Shown here in pieces: positions 59,122 to 64,000 of a stretch of DNA of 64,000 bases. The position numbers and the translations under genes were made by a program. The notes beneath the pieces are model-generated. The model was not told the origin of the DNA. It did not search any database and saw nothing but the letters and a program-made list of their open reading frames with translations. The stretch comes from Kitasatospora viridis (lineage in GTDB: Bacteria > Actinomycetota > Actinomycetes > Streptomycetales > Streptomycetaceae): positions 1-64,000 of the forward strand of contig NZ_VIWT01000007.1 of assembly GCF_007829815.1 (NCBI RefSeq), given 5' to 3'. The first letter of the stretch is position 1; each line of letters starts with the position of its first letter.

Positions 59122-60154
59122 CGTCCACGACGCGGACCCACCCGCCGTCCGGCTGGCGTCGGAGGACCCCCGTGGTGGTGGAGACCACCGGCGCGGGGCC
59201 GGCGCCGGTCAGGGTGGCGGTGTTCGACACCAGGGCGATGTCGTCCACCTGTCGGATGTCGCGCAGTTCGAGCGTGAGGCGGGCGCCGCTGTCGATCAGC
59301 TGTTGCAGGGCCTGCCGGATGGCCCCGGTGCCCACCAGGTGGGCACCGGGGGTGAGGGCGAAGTGCGCGTGCGGCTCGTACAGCGACACCAGCCCCTCGA
59401 TGTCACCCGCCTCCAGGTACTCCATGAACATGGCCCCCACCTGCTCGGGCGTCTGCGCACGGCGCCGGGTGGTGGCACCGACGGGCTTGTCGCCCCAGCC
59501 CGCTACGGCGAGCAGGTCGTACCAGGTGGGCTGAGCGCCATGGGGCAGATGATGGCGCAACAGCGCTCCCGGGAAGGTCAGCGGAGACGCCTTCTGCGGC
59601 TTGGAGTCGGCCTGGATGACGATGGCGTCGCTCAGCGCGTAGCCGAGGTCCAGGCGGGGGAGCAGGGCGTGTACGTCGTCGGCGAGTCCGGCCGGGAGGC
59701 TCTCGCGCTGGACGCCGAGGATGTCGGTGCCGATGCCCTCCTGCGCCAGCCGCACCTCTGGGCCCTTGCGCCCGGCGATGCCGTCGGAGGTGTGCAGCGC
59801 GATGGCGTCCCAGGCGATGGCGATGCGCCGTTCCTCGACACCGCGTGAGCGCAGGAACGCCGCGGCGGTGTCGGCGCCGTCGACCTCGAAGCGCTGGTCG
59901 CCGTTGCCGTCCTCGCTGAGCCCGATGTCGTGCAGGACGCAGCTGAGGAACAGCAGTTCGTCGTCGTAGTCGGTACCCGGGTGCAGCCCTTGGCGCCGGG
60001 CGTGGGCGCGGGCGAAGACGTAGCTGCGGACGCTGTGGAAGAAGACGAAGTCGGGCGTGGCCCGCTCCGCGTAGGCGTAGGCGTCCCGGGACAGGCCAGT
60101 GTCCGGGAGGCGGAGCCGCTCGAAGACGGGCAGGGGCGCGTCGGTGGTGGTCAC
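59117..60154 (-). CDS. HD-domain / SnoaL-like fusion protein, 3' end replaced by the mobile element
   Basis: 345 residues, GTG start overlapping a 30-codon ORF (GTGA). The N-terminal half is an HD-type phosphohydrolase-like domain (DFVFFHSVRSYVFARAHARR, FLSCVLHDIGLS, with the HD pair and a His in AIALHTSDG). The C-terminal ~110 residues (VGAMFMEYLEAGDIEGLVSL, HLVGTGAIRQALQQL) form a SnoaL/NTF2-like pocket. The last codons read VRVVDV and end in the element's TIR; before insertion they read VRVVDDPFFG. Loss of five C-terminal residues probably leaves the protein functional. Substrate unknown. Confidence 0.82.
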   Translation of the reverse strand: MTTTDAPLPVFERLRLPDTGLSRDAYAYAERATPDFVFFHSVRSYVFARAHARRQGLHPGTDYDDELLFLSCVLHDIGLSEDGNGDQRFEVDGADTAAAFLRSRGVEERRIAIAWDAIALHTSDGIAGRKGPEVRLAQEGIGTDILGVQRESLPAGLADDVHALLPRLDLGYALSDAIVIQADSKPQKASPLTFPGALLRHHLPHGAQPTWYDLLAVAGWGDKPVGATTRRRAQTPEQVGAMFMEYLEAGDIEGLVSLYEPHAHFALTPGAHLVGTGAIRQALQQLIDSGARLTLELRDIRQVDDIALVSNTATLTGAGPAPVVSTTTGVLRRQPDGGWVRVVDV

Positions 60155-60243
60155 GGCAGCTCTCTCGTCGGGACGCTGATCGCCGTGGCCCGGGCGCGAG
60201 CTCTATCGATCGCGGCCCGGGCCGCATCCAGCTTGGTGCTCAT
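60151..60243 (-). pseudogene. Remnant of a GlcG/HbpS-like (DUF336) gene
   Basis: A 30-codon ORF starting MSTKLDAARAAIDRARARA, then TAISVPT and a stop. It matches the first helix of GlcG/HbpS haem-binding-type proteins (pattern LDAARAAI.A...A...GVP), which are normally ~135 residues. The stop overlaps the GTG of the HD gene, so it may now only serve as a translation leader. Resemblance over ~25 residues; moderate confidence. Confidence 0.4.
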
Positions 60244-60322
60244 GGCAGTTGCCCCTGTCTCCGGTCGGTAACGGTGCCCGGTCATGAGATGACCGTAGGC
60301 GCGCACGGGGCGAGGGAGTCAG

Positions 60323-60350
60323 TGGCACGCGTGCCATACAGAGATAGGAT
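60323..60350 (+). promoter_or_regulatory. Probable leaderless promoter and operator of the AraC-family gene
   Basis: TGGCACGCGTGCCA (60323-60336) is a perfect 14-bp palindrome overlapping the -35 position; TAGGAT at 60345-60350 is a -10 box. The ATG follows six bases after it, so transcription would start at or near the ATG. A further GTGCCA half-site lies just before the ATG. Confidence 0.6.
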
Positions 60351-60356
60351 CGTGCC

Positions 60357-61328
60357 ATGAGAGCCCGCAGCTCCGGCGGCCGCCACCACGTGGTCGTGGT
60401 GGCGCTCGAGAACGTCCTCGCCCTCGACATCGGGATTCCGCTGCAGGTCTTCGGAAGCTGGCCGGACGGGCCGTACTCGATGACGGTGTGCACGGAACGG
60501 CCCGGCCTGGTGCCGATGCACGGCGGCCCGGCGTTGTCCGTCGCCGACGGGCTGGACGCCCTTCAGGCTGCGGACACCGTGATCGTCCCGGGATACCTGG
60601 AGCCCGACCCACCCTCCGCCGCGGTCACCGCCGCACTCGCGCAGGCGGCAGCGCGCGGGAGCCGGATGGTGTCCATCTGCTCGGGGGCGTTCGCCCTGGC
60701 CGCCGCCGGCCTGCTCGACGGCCGCCGGGCCACCACGCACTGGCGCTACGCCGCGGCGCTGGCCGGCCAGTACCCGCAGGTGACTGTGCGGCCGCAGGAG
60801 CTGTACATCGATGAGGGCCAGGTACTGACCTCAGGCGGAGTCGCCGCGGGCCTCGACCTGTCGCTGCACCTCATCCGCCGCGATCACGGTGCCCGCCTGG
60901 CGAACCAGCGGGCCCGCTTGCTGGTCACCGCCCCCCACCGGACTGGCGGGCAGGCCCAGTTCGCCGACCCGCCGGTGGCCCCGGACGCCTCCGGTGTGAC
61001 GATGCCGGTGTACGAGTGGGCCCTGCGTCACCTGGACCAGCCGCTCACCGTCGACCAGTTGGCGCGCGAGGCCGGCATGTCCCGCCGCACGCTCATCCGG
61101 CACTTCCACTCCGACACCGGCCGCCCACCCATGGGTTGGCTGCTCGACGCACGACTCGGCCTCGCACGGGAACTCCTGGAATCGAGCGACCTGACGGTCG
61201 AAGCCGTCGCGCGGCGCTGCGGCCTGGGCACGCCGGCCAACTTCCGGACGCTGTTCAAGGCCCACGTCGGGGTACCGCCACGCACGTACCGTGAGACGTT
61301 CAACCCGGCGGCTGTGAAAGGTCGTTGA
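60357..61328 (+). CDS. GlxA-type transcriptional regulator (DJ-1/PfpI domain plus AraC helix-turn-helix)
   Basis: 323 residues. The N-terminal DJ-1/PfpI-like domain has ADTVIVPGY and the Cys-containing VSICSGAFALAAAGLL. The C-terminal AraC domain has two helix-turn-helix units (VDQLAREAGMSRRTLIRHFH and VEAVARRCGLGTPANFRTLF). It is divergent from the HbpS-like remnant and HD/SnoaL-like gene and probably controls them. No ribosome site precedes the ATG, consistent with a leaderless mRNA. Confidence 0.9.
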   Translation: MRARSSGGRHHVVVVALENVLALDIGIPLQVFGSWPDGPYSMTVCTERPGLVPMHGGPALSVADGLDALQAADTVIVPGYLEPDPPSAAVTAALAQAAARGSRMVSICSGAFALAAAGLLDGRRATTHWRYAAALAGQYPQVTVRPQELYIDEGQVLTSGGVAAGLDLSLHLIRRDHGARLANQRARLLVTAPHRTGGQAQFADPPVAPDASGVTMPVYEWALRHLDQPLTVDQLAREAGMSRRTLIRHFHSDTGRPPMGWLLDARLGLARELLESSDLTVEAVARRCGLGTPANFRTLFKAHVGVPPRTYRETFNPAAVKGR

Positions 61329-61343
61329 GCCAAAGTCCGGCCG

Positions 61344-62258
61344 TCAGCTCGCCCCGGCGAGGATGTTCTCGGCCGTGGCCAGCTGGTGCTGCTGCGCCTG
61401 GGCGAGGGTGTTGAGCTGGGCCTGCTGCTGGGCGATCAGCTTGTTCTGCATGTCGGTCTCGACGGAGGACCAGATCCGGACGAGCCCGGTGCTGTCCTTG
61501 CAGGAGACGTCCGCCGCAGCGGTGCGCAGCTCCGCTGCGGAAGGGGTGGCGGTGTCGAACGCGGAGCTGCCCATGGCGTCCAGCGGCGACCGGTAGTCGA
61601 AGCCCTTCGTCTTCATGCAGTTCGACCAGCCGGCGATCGCGTGAACGACAGCGGGGGCCTGCTGGGATTCGTGGAAGCTGCTCGTGTCGATGGCGGCCGC
61701 GGTGTTCGCCGCCGTGTAGGCCGCGGCATCGGCCTTGAAGCGGTCGGCGGCCTCGGTGGTGCAGCCTCCGGGTGGAACGGGCTTGCCGGAGAAGACCAGT
61801 GGGTGGCCGGCGTCCTGAGTGGCGGGTCCGCCGAAGACGACCGCGGACTGGTCCTGGGGGAGCGCCGGTCGCGTCGCCGAGGGGCTCGCGCCGCCCGGGC
61901 CGGGAGCGTCGGGCATGTGGTAGCCGAACTGCTGCACGTTCGAGTCGTCCGTCACGCCGTACCGGCGTGACGGCGCCGGAGCCGGGGGCGTCAGCGTCTC
62001 GGTGTAGGCGATGCCGAACGATCGCGCGCAGGAGCTCAGCAGAACGGACTTGGCCTGCGCGATCCGGAACGACTGATCGGGTGACAGTGTGTACCGCTCG
62101 ATCGGCAGTTCCGGGGCCGCGCGCTCGCTCCCGGCTGCCGGGCTGCTCGTCGCGTTCACGGTTGACGGCGCGGCGGAAGAAGGGCGGCCGGCCGAGCAGC
62201 CCGTCGCCAGTGCCAGGCAGGCCATGCCGAAGCCGAGTCGGAGAAGGGTTTTCCGCAT
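61344..62258 (-). CDS. Predicted lipoprotein, paralogue of the one near 40 kb
   Basis: 304 residues with lipobox ALATGC (~residue 21). Shares WSNCMKTKGFDY, TAAADVSCKD and a Gln-rich C-terminal helix with the lipoprotein at 39925-40890. The middle (Pro/Ser-rich) differs. ATG chosen at RKTLL; an in-frame start nine codons earlier would lengthen the basic leader. It precedes neither a receptor nor transport gene. Function unknown. Confidence 0.75.
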   Translation of the reverse strand: MRKTLLRLGFGMACLALATGCSAGRPSSAAPSTVNATSSPAAGSERAAPELPIERYTLSPDQSFRIAQAKSVLLSSCARSFGIAYTETLTPPAPAPSRRYGVTDDSNVQQFGYHMPDAPGPGGASPSATRPALPQDQSAVVFGGPATQDAGHPLVFSGKPVPPGGCTTEAADRFKADAAAYTAANTAAAIDTSSFHESQQAPAVVHAIAGWSNCMKTKGFDYRSPLDAMGSSAFDTATPSAAELRTAAADVSCKDSTGLVRIWSSVETDMQNKLIAQQQAQLNTLAQAQQHQLATAENILAGAS

Positions 62259-62298
62259 GTCCTGCCTGTTCCGTCGCGCCGTCAATGGTGAGGTGTCG

Positions 62299-62799
62299 TC
62301 AGCTGAGGTAGGTGTGGCACCGGGGCGGGACGGTCCCGGTCTCGTAGAAGTAGACCGAGGCGTCGTTGTTGTAGGTGGCCCCCAGGCGCGGCACCTGGAC
62401 CGCCCCCGCGTTCTGCCCCGCCATCAGCGTCTCGCAGGCGCCGCCGTAGCCGCTGTTGTAGAAGATGGTGGCCGAGTAGCCGGACCCGTAGAACTCGCCC
62501 TGCGCGGAGGCGGCGTTGTTCTTCACGCTCTGGCCGGACCCGGCGCCGCCGTTGTTCACGAAGGTGTAGTTGGCGAGGTTGTAGATCCCGCTGTCCGCGC
62601 CGCTGTGGCTGAAGTCGAGGTACGCGCCGCCGAAGTCGGAGTTGTAGAAGAGCGTGAGGCAGGCGTCGTCGACCGACCAGTCGGTGGGGCAGGTGTTTCC
62701 GGTCACGACGGTGGCACTGGCGGGGGCGGCGGCGAGCACGGTCGCCGCAACGCCGAGGCCTGCGGCAACCGCGATCCGTCGAAGGCTTGAAGCGCGCAT
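62299..62799 (-). CDS. Secreted peptidase inhibitor family I36-like protein
   Basis: 166 residues. GGAGGACCC before the ATG; signal peptide RRIAVAAGLGVAATVLAAAP with cleavage after ASA (~residue 29). Two gamma-crystallin-like halves: CLTLFYNSDFGGAYLDFSHS and YSATIFYNSGYGGACETLMA. This is the I36 (SMI-type) pattern seen in Streptomyces secreted proteins. Four Cys likely form two disulfides. Protease inhibition inferred by family. Confidence 0.78.
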   Translation of the reverse strand: MRASSLRRIAVAAGLGVAATVLAAAPASATVVTGNTCPTDWSVDDACLTLFYNSDFGGAYLDFSHSGADSGIYNLANYTFVNNGGAGSGQSVKNNAASAQGEFYGSGYSATIFYNSGYGGACETLMAGQNAGAVQVPRLGATYNNDASVYFYETGTVPPRCHTYLS

Positions 62800-62873
62800 G
62801 GAGGGTCCTCCGGGGTGGGGTGAATGGAAGGGTGGTGGAGCTGGGGGCTGACGCGTGTCAGCAGGGCGGCGAG

Positions 62874-63332
62874 TCAGCCGCAGTGGCTGGCGATCGGGTG
62901 GCTGTCGGCGCTCACGGTCACGCCGTCGTAGGTCTCCTCGCCGGAGACCAGGATGCAGTGGCCAGCCGCGTTGATGCTGACCGGTCCGGCGTAGTAGGCG
63001 TAGTTGCCCGCGTCGTGCACCGTCTGGTTCACCGAACTCGTGGTGCAAGTGTTGGACTGGGTCGTCTCGTTGCAGCGGGTGAGGTACACGTTCATCGGCT
63101 TCGAGACCCCGTAGCCACCGGCGGACGTGGACTGGGTGACCGCGCAGTTGTCGCCCGTCGACGAGTCGTAGTAGAGGTACACGTTGGCCCAGACCGTGCC
63201 GCCGTTGTACGCCGGGTACGTGTCGATCAGGGTGCCCGAACACCCGGTCGCGGCCTGGGCCGAGCCGGTGGTGAAGGCGGCCATCCCGGTCGCGAAGAGC
63301 AGCACGGCGATGATCGGCGCGAGTTTCTTCAT
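62874..63332 (-). CDS. Small secreted Cys-rich protein
   Basis: 152 residues. Signal peptide LAPIIAVLLFATGMAAFTTG ending SAQA; the mature part has six Cys (GCSGTL, DNCAVT, TRCNETT, NTCTTS, GHCILV, SHCG) and many Thr/Ser/Tyr. GGAGGGA before the ATG. No family recognised. It is followed on the same strand by the I36-like gene 74 bp later and may be exported with it. Confidence 0.75.
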   Translation of the reverse strand: MKKLAPIIAVLLFATGMAAFTTGSAQAATGCSGTLIDTYPAYNGGTVWANVYLYYDSSTGDNCAVTQSTSAGGYGVSKPMNVYLTRCNETTQSNTCTTSSVNQTVHDAGNYAYYAGPVSINAAGHCILVSGEETYDGVTVSADSHPIASHCG

Positions 63333-64000
63333 GGGTTCCCTCCGTGGAGTTCGCTTCAGCGGGCGCAGCGGAACGACGTGCCGACGCCTCTTGGTAGGAG
63401 TTCGTGATGGCCGTGTTGTCCTCGGCGCGGGAGCGCAGCGGGGCGAGATCGCGCACCGCCGGCGTGTAGCAGCTCCAGGCGCCGAGCAAACTGTCCGGGC
63501 CGGGCTGCGGTAGTTGTCAGGACTTCGGGTCGTCCTCGCGTACGGCTGTACACGGTCGTCGAATTCAAGAATGTCGACCGCTGATTCGGGCGCCATTCGA
63601 CGAAAGAGTGGCGGGGCAGCCTCGGGGTCGACTTGTTCGGATTCGGAGGTTCACCGCCTTTCGATCTTGCGGCAGAACGTATCGCCAGGTCGGACGGCTG
63701 TCAACGGCCTAAGCCAGGCCGCTGGCAAAGTGAGATAAGTCAGGCATAGTGGATGATTCGTTGAGCAGAGGGTGCGGACTACGAATTAGGGGCGATGTCG
63801 GAATCAACAAGGCGGGCCGTAGCCGTTCTCTGCTCGGTGGGCACGCGTTCTGCACATTGCTTACCATCTCTGACGAGTTATCAGACAATGCCGCGTGAGG
63901 GCACACAAGTAGGCCGCACGGGATTCCCGGACCGTTTCGCTCGGAGGACGCCTCGACGGCTTCCGGGCCCGATAGGCAGTTGGCCCTCGCGCTCAAGCGC
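63333..64000. other. Region without a confident gene; possible coding remnant at 63367-63489
   Basis: The last 670 bp has lower GC and no convincing complete gene. On the minus strand, codons from 63489 down to about 63367 (LLGAWSCYTPAVRDLAPLRS onward) have G or C at nearly every third position, a coding-like pattern, but there is no ATG or ribosome site, a stop is just upstream, and the frame continues into the secreted-protein gene. It may be a broken gene remnant. The rest likely includes the promoter of the secreted-protein gene. Confidence 0.35.

Noticed and set aside
63709..63996. 95-codon minus-strand ORF at the right edge
   Set aside because: Poor codon bias, no ribosome site, no family pattern; treated as non-coding.
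1..64000. tRNA, rRNA or CRISPR
   Set aside because: No cloverleaf, rRNA consensus or regularly spaced identical repeats were seen on either strand by eye.

Overview
The window is about 70% GC, with strongly G/C-biased third codon positions, AGGAGG-type ribosome sites, frequent GTG starts, many 4-base ATGA/GTGA gene overlaps, and AfsR/SARP-like NB-ARC regulators. Together with an XRE regulator beside an anti-sigma-type ATPase, this points to a chromosomal segment of a Streptomycetaceae actinomycete (Streptomyces, Kitasatospora or a close relative). No rRNA, tRNA, CRISPR array or transposase was recognised.

Layout. 1-2.4 kb: a partial DUF6271-type gene with a DasR-like site upstream, and a secreted SGNH hydrolase. 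2.6-6.5 kb: a copper cassette (His-tailed ArsP_1-type permease, DUF6153-like protein, Tat/lipoprotein multicopper oxidase) with three CsoR-type palindromes. 6.6-8.7 kb: a TetR regulator divergent from an amidase, with a perfect palindrome between them. 8.8-16.7 kb: a minus-strand operon of a flavoprotein, an HPr-kinase-like ATPase, a P-loop kinase, two glycosyltransferases, a Nudix hydrolase and an aminoglycoside-phosphotransferase-fold protein, headed by a small protein and an anti-sigma ATPase; an XRE regulator and a second phosphotransferase diverge from it. I cannot match this combination to a known pathway. 19.3-33.4 kb: mostly housekeeping and accessory genes (LLM flavin oxidoreductase, SUKH protein, molybdopterin domain, SpoIIE phosphatase, lipoprotein pair, aminopeptidase P, HxlR regulator/thioesterase, thiol peroxidase, a DUF4157 protein of the kind loaded into contractile injection systems, FUSC transporter, VOC protein). 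33.4-41 kb: two NB-ARC regulators around a sugar epimerase/dehydrogenase, then a secreted beta-trefoil protein and a lipoprotein.

41-58 kb is the most distinctive part: a type IV pilus locus. It has a prepilin peptidase (PilD), a small major pilin, PilB, PilC, two minor prepilins, a 1277-residue repeat protein with a prepilin-like membrane anchor, and PilT, the plus-strand genes forming a coupled operon. Beside it lies a pilin whose N-terminus matches the major pilin but continues into a roughly 400-residue YVTN-type beta-propeller. A Ser/Thr kinase with an extracellular fibronectin-like domain, a double-Excalibur protein, a ModA-like secreted binding protein and a PadR regulator accompany it. 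The propeller pilin and the giant repeat protein look like surface or tip components, so the locus is best read as an adhesive/retractile pilus of a lineage in which such pili are little studied.

58-64 kb: a 1,023-bp transposase-less mobile element with 25-bp terminal inverted repeats and a 5-bp target duplication carries a SUKH (SMI1/KNR4) gene. It sits in the last codons of an HD/SnoaL-like gene, and removing it on paper restores the original C-terminus. A remnant of a GlcG/HbpS-like gene, a GlxA-type AraC regulator with a probable leaderless promoter, a paralogue of the earlier lipoprotein, and two small secreted proteins follow.
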